NCBI RefSeq assembly: GCF_021917145.1
Contig: NC_061076.1
Coordinates: 518,501-582,500 of the forward strand
Direction of reading: 5' to 3'
Origin: Hypomesus transpacificus
Lineage: Eukaryota; Chordata; Actinopteri; Osmeriformes; Osmeridae
Length of the DNA: 64,000 nt
Shown: one piece after another, positions 27,167 through 39,279 of the stretch
Numbering within the stretch: position 1 is the first letter of the stretch
Layout of the letters: each line of letters begins with the position of its first letter
The notes under the pieces: generated by a model
Told to the model about the DNA's origin: nothing
What the model saw: the letters and a program-made list of their open reading frames with translations, nothing else
Database searches by the model: none
Made by a program: the position numbers and the translations under genes

Positions 27167-30100
27167 GTTGAGTGCCCTCTAACTCGACCTGCAGCACTGG
27201 AGGGGGTTTGTCTTCACTTTCTCCTCACTCGTTTACCCTGTAAGTCTTTACGAACGTTTTTACTGAGGAGTTGTAGGCGTTTGTAGTTTAATGAATATTT
27301 GTATGCCAATTCGAACGGAGGCCTTCGGAAATCCTTTGGATGAACTTGACAAGCGCCACGTTTGTGTTTAGAACATGATCATATCAAGGTATGGTAAGGG
27401 CACACAGTGCTACCATTGGTTGCAGAGTCCTGTTACTTCATGGTCCTTGCCCTGCCCCATTGCCTCAACGACCAGTGCGTAGTCTACCCAATGGGATATA
27501 GAAAGCAGTTATATTTACTACAACAGCCAATGATATGATAACAGGTTTAGCATGGCACGCTATTTTTGTCTTTGCATCTAACGTGTCTGCAACAAACTCT
27601 TACAAATAACTAACATTGACTGTTCAACATCGAATCAAGTCTTTTTTCGGAACTTTGCCAAAGACATGTGGGAGCATACCGTAACAGTATACGTAGGCTA
27701 TCTAACAACTTTCAAACCTAAATCATTTTAAAATTAAAGTGTACATTTATGCAAACAAAACCATACGTTTGTAAGTTATAGGCCCTATATGTATACAATC
27801 TATTTTTGGGAAATCAAGATAACAATAATCAGTCGCTTGTATTTTACTTTGTTACTGTATGGGTTTTTGGTCCCGTCTAGCGTTCATGCCCCCATCTCTA
27901 TCACTGCCCTTTGTTATTAGGTTCCTAGAGGACAGAATGTGCGACTTGAATAACAAAGAAAGTTTAGACACATCATATGTTATACTCCATATTTTGTGTA
28001 TGCGTTGAGTATTATTGCAATATTCGTGGACATATGTTGGATAACAATCAGAAGTTCAACATTGCAAAAGCACACCGTTAAGGCCTACATAATTTACACA
28101 TGGGAAGCCCATGGGCTATAGTAAGTATTGGACTATTTTATGACGACACACTGTATTCTATGAATCAACCAACCACTAATTTGGAGGCACAGTTAACACA
28201 GATATGCGGCCCACAGGTCAGAACCGTACCGCAGAAGGGTCCAAACTGGCCAACTGGATGACTTGGCAACGTGTGAAAAGTTGATTCAACGAGTCATTCA
28301 AGTCATAAAGTAAAATACATTAGTGAAATACTACATTGTTGTACAGTTCCAAAATACATATGACTAAATGTTTGAGCCTTTGTAGATCCACTAGTAATGG
28401 TAGTAGAGTGGCTGGATCATGTGGCAGTGGACTGACTGGATGTGGAAAAACAAATTGTAATAATGTTGAAATTGCATTAATCTCAAGACATCTCAGGGCT
28501 GTTCAACATCTGTTTTGTAAATGGATGGTTCATTGATTAAAAGAGACCGTGTATATAAATATGTATATAAACCAAAATGTAAAGATACCACCAGGGGTGA
28601 TAGAGGGCATCAAGGGAATAAGCCTCGAATTAAGATTACTGCTTTACTATTGTTTAAGGTGTATAATATGTATCCCAAAAAGCTCCCTGTAGGAAATTAA
28701 ACTTTAACATGTTGTAAAACTGCCATTTTTACATTTATCTCACACACTAGCCAGTCTGCAGCTAGGAGTTAAGGACACTTTGATCTGTGGCACATGGTTA
28801 CATGATCGCGTCCTTCCGTGTATCTTTCCCCCGTTTAGTCTCATCTATTTTAATGGAGTTTAAGGTCACAATGAAAGTACAGTGTCTTTAAATATGGAAT
28901 GAGAGGGGTAATGAAGATACTGCCTTACATTTCTGAGATTACATCAGATTTAGATCTGCCTCTTAACATAGTTACTAGAACTACATCATGGAGCTAGTGG
29001 TATAGATAATCTCATTGAAGAGGATATGGGTTGAAACAGATACAACTGGAAGGACATAGAGAAAAACAAAGTAAAAGACACAATGACATAAACATTTTGG
29101 GAGAAAGAGGAAGAGAGTGAAAGCCAGAAAGATTTCCTACAAGAAGAATGTGAGACTATTTTTTCTTGTTCGTACATATCTTCAGAAGGTTGGACTGTGC
29201 CATAAACAGTACACAATGGGACTGTGCATTGACAAGGCTGCCTGAAGACTGGCTACTGGGACATGGAGTGGGTCTGTAAGTGTATCCTGCCTCGAGGAAG
29301 GGTTAGGGTCAGGGGTCATTTCCTACTAACTTGTGTGACGTTTCTGACTGCTGTCCAAACCGTATATCGGAATGCTTGGGATCAAGATTAACATTTTGAC
29401 ACCGAGACTGTGTATTGAATAAATTGAGGGTTAGGGTTAAGGTGGGGAAAAAAATATATATATAAGGACACATGGCTCAGATGTGGTCATTTGTATGTGG
29501 ACCCGGAACAGAATAGAACTGGGTTTAGATGTTTCATTGGTGGAACATCCTGTGAGTTCATCTAAACATAACTGAATAACAATCATTGTAGAATCCTTCA
29601 AATTGCACGGTCCTAAAACTAGTGTGACACAGAAGAATAAAAAAATTGCTATATCACTATTTTCATACACCTTTGATATCCACTTGTCATAAACAATCTG
29701 TTACAACATTTAAAAACATGATTCCTATAATCAGTGCTTCTCTGTTGGCTACAAGAAGCTGAATCGTAACGGTCTCACCCCCTCTTTCCTCACACACACA
29801 CAGATGTCTGTGTCAAATAAATTACTATACTTATGTACAATGAAGTACAAAAATAGTTTCCATAGAATACTTTCCTTTTAGGGGACAGTATTAGGTAATC
29901 AAGTCTCAACAGAGAATACTGCTATCTTCTAGCCTTATATGGGGAAACATGACAGAATCATAATTCATCTGGTTTCTACTGCCTCATGGCATACATATGG
30001 AACTAAGTACCATCTGGTAGATGACCTATGACCTTGATGGAACAGGATCCAGGCCTACTGAATACTCCAGCAGGCCTGAACTCCTGTGAACTCAATAACT

Positions 30101-31072
30101 ACAATACAATATTTAGTTATATGATCAACAGTATGTTCAAAAGTATTTACAATCACAGTGTTTTTTGATGTGTGTGTATGCGTGTCATGGAATTGTTTTG
30201 TCAAATGAAAATGTCAATTTCTTTGCTCAACAGTTAACAGTGACAGAAGTGAACATAAAAACACAAATGCAGGATTAGTGTTAAACCCTAAAGGCCTGCC
30301 CTCCCTCTGAGGAAGAGTTTGTGGACATCTTTCAGAAAGTCAAGTACTCCCTAAATCTAGTGGTGAGACCACTCAAAAATCCATTGCATCCCTTAATCTA
30401 ACCAGATATTATTACAGGCTCCATCAGAAACTCTGTTGTGACTAAAAAGACAAACAACTTCTATCCTGCCTTTGTTGGCCATAATTTTGTTGTTTTTTAA
30501 TCAAGCTTAGACCAATGTGCATAAGGCTTGCGTATACTAATGTCATGAATGAATATAGTGTTTGGTTAAACTTTTTTGTATTCATACTGGGCTGTTAGAT
30601 TAGATTGTGTATTTTGCTTACCCCCAAGGGATGGCAGTGAAGTTACAACTTTGTGGCCAGGAACAGCAGTGAACTTTCTGTTCTTCAGGGAGAGACCCTT
30701 AAGGTACCTTCAACACCTCTGTTACTGGAATAACTACTGCAGCTGGAACTCATAAACACTTCCCAATTATGTTTAATTAGGTAAAATACTCTTTAAACAC
30801 TGAATACTTTTACGTGTATATATTATGCCTTCATGTCCTCCTTGGATCTTACTCCTAGGTGATTGAGTCGTATAATCGTTCGTGAAAGTGTTGCAACCGT
30901 TTTGACCAGATTAGTTTTGTGCCTTTCATCATTTTGGAGCCACTTTCTGAATTTAACAACACTCAGAATGACAGCTCAGGGGTACTTAGACAGTCAAAGA
31001 GGATGCACATTCACAATCATTCATGCACAAAAGAAAGCGTGCACATGCTCAGTACCCTCTTACTTTTACAGA
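27167..31072. other. Region upstream of slc6a16 without a recognisable gene
   Basis: Holds the slc6a16 5' UTR and probable promoter (27167 to about 27500; attgg/ccaat motifs near 27413 and 27489). The remainder is AT-rich with no supported exon. A short gggttagggtta run is at 29420-29440. Confidence 0.6.
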
Positions 31073-31074
31073 AG

Positions 31075-32051
31075 GGTCCTCTCGCTCCTCCAGCCAAGCG
31101 CTTCTCCTATGCCCCATCAAGTCCGTCCAGGCCAAGTCCCCAATCCCCAACTGCAGCGAAAAGACCTCAGAGCATGCCTGTCGAGCCCCCTCCACACACA
31201 CACACACACATACATGCCTGTGGCCCCCACATCTGTGCAAGGAGAGGATGGAGAAAAAGGCAATTTATCCTGTTGACCTCCAAATACACATCTTTGGAAA
31301 TCCCCAAAATCCAGTACTTTCCACATTATAATAAGTACACCTGTTTGTTGTTTCCGTGGACTCCAAGACTCTTACCCAGTAATGCACAGAAATTAAATTA
31401 ACCATTCTTCACACAGTTTCTATGGTTCTATCCCCCTGACCTGTGTGTGTGTGTGTCTTACATTGCTGATGGTGAATGATGAGCTACTCCAGCAACTGGT
31501 CACTGGGAGAACGACCCAGATATAACCCTAACCATATATAACCCTAACCATATATAACCCTAACCATATATAGCCCTAACCATATATAACCCCAACCATA
31601 TATAACCCTAACCATATATAGCCCTAACCATATATAACCGTAACCCTATATAACCCTAACCCTCTGGTGATCCCCCGTGCTGCTGACACCTCAGCCCCTC
31701 TGGACTACCAGTCCCCCCCCCCCCCTGCAGATGAGCAGGCCTGGCTCAGGGGGAAAGGCTTCAGTCTGCAGTGAGTCTAAAGTAGGGTTGGGGCCCATTT
31801 AATTTCAGGAAGTAAACATCAATAGCATTTATTATAATTTCTTTGATATTTTTTTGTGGCATTTCTGCCTTTATTATTATATGATAAACAGTTTGTTTGG
31901 AGAGGAGAGAAGAGGGGAAGATGAACCACTCTCTCATTCATGTGATTCCTCCTTTTTTCCCTTTCAATTAGGATGTGCGCAAAACCACAGAGCTGGAGGT
32001 GGTGATGGAGAAGCAGAAGATGGATGTAGAGCAGGAGAGTGGCACACTGTG
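31075..32051 (+). CDS. 3' exons of an unrecognised gene (tentative)
   Basis: Three pieces look like exons but I do not recognise the protein. At 31073 an acceptor (ttttacag) opens a Pro/Ser-rich frame, KGPLAPPAKRFSYAPSSPSR and onward, to about 31190, with no clear donor. A segment from about 31729 follows a poly-C tract and ctgcag; it reads DEQAWLRGKGFSL and ends at a gtgagt donor near 31771. The next acceptor (caattag, about 31970) joins in phase to QDVRKTTELEVVMEKQKMDV and a TGA at 32049-32051. AATAAA follows at 32139-32144. The last two exons match in phase and the final one is charged and helical, as in a coiled coil. Upstream exons were not found. It could be the end of a real gene or a decayed one. 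Confidence 0.35.
31517..31667. repeat. About 17-bp AACCCT-containing minisatellite
   Basis: About nine units of ataaccctaaccatat, containing the vertebrate telomere-like string ccctaac in most units. Confidence 0.9.
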
Positions 32052-32144
32052 ACAGACCATGACAGCACCATGTTACATCATCTATATACTCTTATATTAC
32101 TGATAACATATTTGCATAGCGCTATCAAGTAAAATGATAATAAA

Positions 32145-33763
32145 TTAAATATAAATTGCATGTATAATGATGCATTTTCAGATGCTCAAAAAACTATGGA
32201 AGGATTGTTGTGGTTTGGTAAGGGGATTATTAAAATCAAACTTTATCTAAAACTGAATTGATGTTTGTTGGTACATTTTGCTGTCACAATTCCATTCAAC
32301 ATCAATACACCTACACAGGGTAAGAGGAGCAGGGTGAAAGGCAGAGCAGTGACATTGTAGCTAACAAAGATGAAGTCCTTTGCTCAATAGCAGTGGCTGG
32401 CACCTTAGATAGTATTGGTACCTTATTCTTCTAGAAACACTTTTGCCTCATTTCTGCTTGCTGCAGGATATGTCTCAACAACCTTGGGAACATTGAATCC
32501 GAGCGGGAGATCTAAATGAATGGAAAGACTCACCAAAGCAACTGTGAAGCTCCACAAAAATAGTTTTTGGGTAACTAATGAACAAAATAATATGCTTATT
32601 CGTAGCTGAAGATGTGGGCCAACTTGTGGGATCTTTATAATGTTCATGGATTATGGATAACAAACTAAAATGTGTAAATAGTTAAGCTTGCTAGCTAATG
32701 TCCTATGCAGAGCCAGAGAGAAACAGCTCTGGTCCTATGTATACTACTTATCCCGGAACCTAAAACATGTATGACATGTATGAGCCTCACTTGGTAATGG
32801 TATCAAATGTATTCACATCTCTAATATGAAAGCTGTACTATAACATAATCTCTTCATACCTTTTATGTATTGTCATTGAAAGTAACTTGAATACAAGTCA
32901 TTTGTTCTGCATACATCTTTTTAGAATTTTGCCCTTCTGTCAAGAAAGTCATAATTGACTTTGTAGTTAATTGTTTAATTTAATTTCGCTAGACTAGGGG
33001 GGGCCGGTGTTTAATAAGAGGGGCACAAAACAGAAACAAATGATATTCAAATATTAAATACTTTTTAAATAATTTTGCTCTACATTAAAATCATACAAAC
33101 GGTTCTGGCTCTCCCCCTTCCAGCTCCTCAGCTCTCTCAATACATTGATATGTTTCTCTCACTTTTGTATATACTGGGACAAAAAAGGCTGCAATGTCCC
33201 TTCCTCGTTTCATGATGACTACTCGAAGAAGAAAAACAACGTAAAAAAATATATATGTATATTTAGTCAGCTCAGGGGGCCACAGGGGGGGCCAGGGAAA
33301 TTTTTACAGGGGCACTGGCCCCTGTAGGCCCCCGTGTAGAACCGCCCCTGCTTCAGATGGATCCCCTGAATAATCAGTGATGGTGTTTATATAAAGATTC
33401 TCATTTGGCTTATTAGTTGCAATAATTACATTTATGAATTGCCTGAATAACTTGAAATATAGAACAATAAATTAATATAATATACAATTATTAACTTCAT
33501 CCCAGGCCTTATTTCTTTTGAGTTTTGCTTACTTAGTAACCTATATTATGGGTATGAAGAACAGTCCCGCGTCCCATGACATTTAAATCTCGTAGCGGAA
33601 CCTTAGTGGCTACAATTGTTTCAGGTACGTATTATTTTGCGTTCGGACTCAAATATGTTGTTTTATGATAGTGGTGTACTAATGTTGTAAACGAGTGGCG
33701 AAGTCACCTTCACTATATATTGGTGCAAAACATCGGTGTATTTCAATTACCTGGTGTTTAATC
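32145..33763. other. Region upstream of antkmt without a gene
   Basis: AT-rich, no supported exon. At about 32994-33352 there is G/C-rich repeat sequence (aggggggg at left; ggcactggcccctgtaggcc and agaaccgcccctg at right) resembling a DNA-transposon remnant. The antkmt promoter should lie just upstream of 33764. Confidence 0.5.
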
Positions 33764-36469
33764 ATGGATCAAGACACCCCAGAGGAGGTCCTTGCAGAAT
33801 TCAAGGACAGGCGTCTGGGAGCCTGGGGTATTTTCCAAATAACAGCTGGCACAGGACTAGCAGTGTATGCCATGTGGGCAGGAGTTCTCATGCCAGGCTT
33901 TCGAAAAGTTCCACTGAGATTACAGGTCAAGTTACTGTTACATGTTACTGTTTTATAGCCCTACTGTGCATATTTTGTGTCGATAGCAGTGTGAAAGAAA
34001 ATGGAATGGAAACTCGGGCGTGTTGTAGAACTCAAATCAGTGCATTAACACTGATGGTTTACAATGTAAGTAGTACAGGATCCTAGCGTCCCATGCTGCG
34101 GCAAATATGAGATCCGACTCGAAAATCGCCAGTAATATGTTTGCGAATTTGTGACGAATCTGGTGATGGAGGCGGACTGATAGGTGCACGCACAGCTGGG
34201 GAACCAGTTGAATTGGGAACCAGTTGGGACGTAACACCGGCCGTACACTATACAATTTTGCCCTGGTTTAGACACATATTGGGAAAAATCACCTCCAAAT
34301 AGACCGTAAAAGAACTCTATAGAGCACGTATGAGCTGACCGCATTCAATTTAACTACATGCTCTTGTGGTTCTTACCTTTGGCACTTATTTTGGTTGTTC
34401 ACAATATGTGCGTCATGTTTTGGCGACTGGCAATGTTTTGGGGCTATCTTGTTGTTAATATCAGTGACCTATGCACTTTGTTAAGCTCTCTCTTGGAAGT
34501 CGCTTTGGATAAAAGCGTCTGCTAAATGTAAATGTAAATTGAACTATAAACTGTGATGACCCACTAAATGTAGCCAGGCAGTGTCTGCTAGTTAACAGAT
34601 CGTCATATTTGGTCCATTCAGCGTTTAATAAGCCCGACCATCATATTAATAAAATACTTTATATAACTTTGTTAGTTGAGCGTGGCATCTCATGGTTAAG
34701 TTGCATCCTTCATCAGTAATTTAAAATAGTTAGTACTTTGTACTTTTAGAAATAAAACCTTTGAAGGAAGACATTGTATTAATGTGAGATGATTCCTTTC
34801 AGGTGCCATACCAACCTGCCAGCAGAATCCAAGTAAACAATGTTATGACGTTGTTGAAAGGTCGACATGGAACCCTTGTAGACTTGGGCTCAGGCGATGG
34901 AAGGATTGTGAGTGTGTGCTTTATTGGTTCCTGCACAGCAGGTGTGTTTGCACAAATCACACACCACAGACAAGTCCAAGAAGACACAACACTTTACTAG
35001 GAAAGCTAGCATTCAGACTTGTTGCCTCAAACTTCTTTTTGATCTGTTCAGGTGCTAGAAGCCAACCGTCAGGGCTTCAGTCCTGCTGTGGGGTACGAAC
35101 TGAACCCGTGGCTTATTTCTCTGGCTCGCTTCCATGCATGGAGAGCAGGACAATATGAGAAGGTGTCTTTCAGACGAGAAGACCTGTGGAAGGTGACATA
35201 ACCTACACTTAGTTTTAGTGTACAGTTTGGTGTGGGATAGTTTTCTCATAGAGGATAAAACATAGATTGTATCTTGAGTTGCTGCAGTTGAAGGGTTTCT
35301 AGTGAGGACTAGTGGTGTGGGGTTAGGAGATGAGCGTTCTAGTGGTGTGGGGTTAGGAGATGAGTGTTCTAGTGGTGTGGGGTTAGGAGAAGAGGTGTTT
35401 TAGTGGTGTGGGGTTAGGAGAAGAGGTGTTCTAGTGGTGTGGGATTAGGAGTGGAGGCGTTCTAGTGGTGTGGGGTTAGGAGAGGAGCGTTCTCAGTGTG
35501 CAGTATTGGTGTAAAATCAACACGTGTTTTGTACTGTAGATAATGTTATGGCTCAACATTAAACCTTTGTGGTAGTTGTCTTTTTGTACAGAGGCCCATA
35601 GAGGCCAACATTCATACATTTTACTTAATCATTTTTCCTGTGATAACAAATGGTATATGTCTTTATTTTGAAATAAACAAATATGTTTTCCTGAAATAAT
35701 GGGATAATTTTGTTTCTTATTACAGGTTAGCCTGGCAGACTGTAAGAATATCACCGTTTTTTTGGCCCCCAGCGTGGTAAGTTATCAGCATAAATATGTT
35801 TCAGGTCAAGATGCATCAAATGGCCTTGTGGTCAAATTTCATGATTCAACCCCACCTGTATCGGAATTCAGTTTTTATTTGCACTACTGTACTGTTACAG
35901 ATGGCAGTGGCAAATGGCGACAATTCAGCATTCTATTCATGGATGGCGCTTAATGCATGACATCTGGGAAAACTGCTGAAGTATTAAGAGCTAAAACTAA
36001 CATTAACAAGCCAGACTCTGTCTGAAGGTATACTTGAAAATTGCTAATGACTTAATGTAACGATTTAACTATTTGTAATGTATTTACACACACCTATAAT
36101 GTACCTGTAAAATCAAGATAGAATATAAAGCACTACATTAATAAAAGCACCACATTAATAAAATTATCTTTACATCTTTAACATCAGTATTCTCCTCTGA
36201 GAGGCTGAACTATACTGACATGGTAACCTTCTTTATGCATCATGAGATCCCTGCAGCACCTAATGGGACTAGTGTGTTTGTGCTAGCTGTCTTTGTTGCA
36301 GAAGAAGTTGCTAACTGAGCTACAAGATGATGCTGTAGTGGTGTCCGGTCGGTACCCCTTTCCTGAGTGGATCCCCAGCAGGACTGAGGGGTGTGGTGTT
36401 GATCAAGTCTGGGCTTATAGCATTCAGGCTCAGAGACTTCCAGCAGAAGCAGTTACAGCTCCTAAATAA
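33764..36469 (+). CDS. antkmt: Adenine nucleotide translocase lysine methyltransferase (FAM173A)
   Basis: A mitochondrial SAM-dependent methyltransferase; the human enzyme trimethylates a lysine of the ADP/ATP carrier. Exons: 33764-33925, 34803-34907, 35052-35192, 35726-35776, 36302-36469 (TAA), all GT-AG and phase 0, 208 residues. The order is an N-terminal segment ([20 protein letters not shown]), one membrane anchor (about residues 22-46), the SAM-binding motif [10 protein letters not shown], the post-I acidic motif VGYELNPWL, then [21 protein letters not shown] and a C-terminal GRYPFPEW...VDQVWAY. VPLRLQVPY and the DCxN-xxVFLAPS stretch favour ANTKMT over the paralogue ATPSCKMT. The open frame extends upstream to 33695, but family alignment supports the Met at 33764. 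The exon 4/5 join lacks about five residues expected before KKLLTEL. A likely poly(A) signal lies at 36857-36862. Confidence 0.93.
34380..34545 (+). mobile_element. SINE/LINE-type tail repeat, plus orientation
   Basis: Ends ggaagtcgctttggataaaa, then gcgtctgctaaatgtaaatg, the widespread fish SINE 3' tail. An inverted relative is at 41115-41400. Located in antkmt intron 1. Confidence 0.75.
35290..35495. repeat. About 30-bp minisatellite, seven copies
   Basis: Units ttctagtggtgtggggttag plus gagatgagtg, in antkmt intron 3 (35193-35725). Confidence 0.92.
36202..36222 (+). other. antkmt: Candidate 21-nt microexon in antkmt intron 4
   Basis: A polypyrimidine-AG (attctcctctgag) precedes and a gtaacc donor follows this 21-nt in-frame piece (RLNYTDM). 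It lies 79 bases before exon 5. It would partly fill the gap where family members carry about five residues of the pattern LxLLE. Sequence similarity to that pattern is poor, so this is only a suggestion. Confidence 0.15.
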
Positions 36470-37107
36470 GAGATTCAAAACCAACAACTTGACTAAATCT
36501 GAACAAGTGAGAACCCAGCAGTCTTGCAAGTTAAGTTTTGTTAAGTTTTTTATTTATTTATTTAAGACGTTTTGATCCTTACAACTTGTCAGGGTAGGGA
36601 TTCATAACCTAGCGTACTACATGTATTACTACATGTATTGTAAGTTTAATTGCTTGTTCTTGTAACTAGTATGCGTGATTCCATTATTGTATTTGACTCA
36701 AGAACCGCTTTGATATGGAAACATATTTAAATGCAAGTGATTTGTATCAACTTAAAAGGAGCATGCAGTGATATTCTGACAAGAACCAAACACCAATACT
36801 CTACTGTAGACGTACTCAGGGGAATGTGTGGCTCTGCAAATTATACAAATATTTTTAATAAATGTAGTAATATTTCTAAAGGGATGTTATAACTTCGAAT
36901 ATAAGGTGTTGTATGTACAAATATTTGTTTTAATTTTGACTTCAAGCTGAAAAGCTAAAAAGGTGACTCTGTATTCAGTGTAGGCCATACGATATTCCTG
37001 GTGTCTCAACTATTTTATTAACCGAAATATGTATTCGTTTTCGACTCTGGTTGTTCTTTACATCTGTATTACTACCCCTATGTTGCACTGACAGACACTA
37101 TTGCCAA

Positions 37108-37240
37108 GCTTCAAGTTCAAGTCTTTTATTTGTCAGGTACACAGAACAACACAAGGTTAGACTGGGCACTGAAATTCTTAACACAAGACAACGCAAGCAC
37201 CTGGCATAACATAACATATAAGTACACAGAACATAATTGA
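37108..37240 (+). repeat. Dispersed repeat, copy 2
   Basis: Same family and orientation as 16148-16282: shares ttcaagtcttttatt, gactgggcactgaaattctta and cctggcataaca. Confidence 0.75.
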
Positions 37241-38084
37241 CATCTATGCTGAGCTTAAATAGTGAAACTTCCTAAATATACAGATAGCAATAAATAATCG
37301 ACTATACTAACCCTAATACTAAAACTTCCTAAATTACAGATAACAATAAATAGTACACTATACTAACCCTAAATGCACATACAACCTGTTTCAACCCTAT
37401 ATCCTATTCTAACCTAAGTGGAGTACAGTACAATAGTGCAAATTTGCAGATCAGTGACTATGTCAATGACCATACAGGAGCCTGGTGGCGAGGTACAGTG
37501 AGGTACAGTAGTGCAATGTTACTGAGTGTGCAGCCAGTTGCTGAAGTGACAGAGTATAAGTGACTAGTGTCCTAAGCTGAAATGCATCTCAGCTGAACCC
37601 ATTTTGTGGTGGTGTGGCCATCATTCTCAACCCTCAACTAGGGGAATGCTTTACAAAACTGGGACAGGAAGCAGCTTGCCAAGACAGGTTTTGGAAATCT
37701 TAAGTTGATTGACCATGACTGAATCCAGGAAGTTACTTGCCCAAACCCCAAAGCTAGGAGGCTGTATTAGGTTAACCTAACCCCTAATCTAGGAGTCTGT
37801 CTTAGATTTACCCAACACCAAAGCTAGGGATCTGCAGTACCACCCAAGGCAATGCTCACTGCAAGTGGCCCCTGGCTGAACAGTTTGATATTTCAAACAT
37901 TTCCTCAACAAGCATTTTGCATTGGAGCTCTCAGGCGTTTCCCCAGACTGTAGTGCCCTATGTAACTACCTTGCCACTCAAGACAGATGGAGGGGAATAT
38001 TGAGATGTGGCAGTGGAATACAAGGAGCTGACAGCGGTCTAGACTGCCCCCATCCTCTCCTGAGGGGGAAGTCAGGATTGTCAT

Positions 38085-38262
38085 GGATGTCGGGTTAGTA
38101 ATCAGAAGGTTGCCGGAATGATTCCCCGCTGTGCCAAAAAATGACGCTGTGTCCTTGGGCAAGGCACTTCACCCTACTTACCTCGGGGGGAATGTCCCTG
38201 TACTTACTTTAAGTCGCTCTGGATAAGAGGGTCTGCCAAATGACTAAATGTAAATGTGTGTT
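38085..38262 (+). mobile_element. tRNA-derived SINE
   Basis: Head has gggttagtaatcagaaggtt and a decayed B-box region (ggaatgattcccc). The middle is ccttgggcaaggcacttcac; the tail is aagtcgctctggataagagg, then tctgccaaatgactaaatgt. This order is that of typical teleost SINEs. Confidence 0.8.
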
Positions 38263-39276
38263 GGTGGGCTTGTTTACTGGTTCTGATGCAGGAGTGTTGA
38301 TTGTGTGTTGAGTCAGAGAACTGACAGTTATGGAGGATCTGTTGTAACAAAAAGTCATGTAATTTCCCAGACTGGAAAAGGCAGAGTTTAACTGGTCAAA
38401 CTCAACGTGTTTCTGCTCAGTCCTGCTGTTGCGTTACATTTGTCAAGAGTACACCAAAGTGAATAAATACAATTATCCCTCCAACTTTTTTCATTTTACA
38501 TTTTTGTATTATTACTTCTTTCTTTTCCATATAGCATTTCATCATAAATATACTGTCACATTTTCTTTTAGAAATATAATTCGTTTTATGACCCTTATTT
38601 TGACATTTGTGGAAAGAGGCAACCGGAAATAGAGAGATCTAAGAGGCCATCGCCATAGGCTAGTTTCACACTGGTGCTGGTGTTTGAGGAGGAAGTCACG
38701 ACGAGTGCAAAGGCCCGTGTGTAGATGTCAGCATATAGAAGAGCATCGGACCGTTTAGAATAACCCAAAGGGAAGACAAGTGGAAACAGGAAAGTTTAGC
38801 TACGATTTTGTTAATGTATGTTGGATGAAAACTCAAACAGATCTGCTTTTCTTGCTATTTTACGCTCAAATCGGAGTTCCATGTATGCGACAAACTAAGC
38901 TGATCTGTCGTATAACATTTCTGTATAGCAATTAGCCCATCTAGCAAGTAACATTAGCTTGGTGGCTACTTGTGCGGTCGCTACTAGCTACACTCAGCAC
39001 ACAGCGTTGAACGTTGTCAATATTCGCCAGGGTACAATTTTAGACCAGTGCATTTCTGTTTAGATAACTGTACCAACGAACAACTTGATAGAGCAAGCTA
39101 CCCGAAGTGTTTTTGTCGATGCAATGTTTCTGTGATCAGTAAATGAGTCGCAAGTGGGCCCTACGCCACAAGCAAAGCATGAGCCTCTGCCGGGGTAGCC
39201 AACACCTCAAGTAGCGAACAAGGAAGCTACAATTATTTATTGGAGTCTTGGAGTAAAATAACAGATACTTCGAGAC

Positions 39277-39279
39277 ATG
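39277..39279 (+). other. xpo6: xpo6 start codon as last codon of exon 1
   Basis: The sequence GAGACATG|gtgagt places the ATG at the exon end. The next exon starts GGATCAGAGGAG, giving M-GSEEVSLRALES, which matches the vertebrate XPO6 N-terminus. The 5' untranslated exon probably starts between about 38650 and 39000; no TATA box is evident. Confidence 0.85.

Larger units (their letters stand above)
36470..39276. other. Region between antkmt and xpo6
   Basis: Contains the antkmt 3' UTR (AATAAA 36857-36862), a dispersed repeat (37108-37240), a SINE (38085-38262) and the xpo6 promoter and 5' UTR (roughly 38640-39276). No additional gene seen. Confidence 0.65.

Noticed and set aside
33695..33763. 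Upstream in-frame Met for antkmt
   Set aside because: The family begins M(D/E)QDxP at the equivalent of 33764; the upstream part is not conserved-looking.
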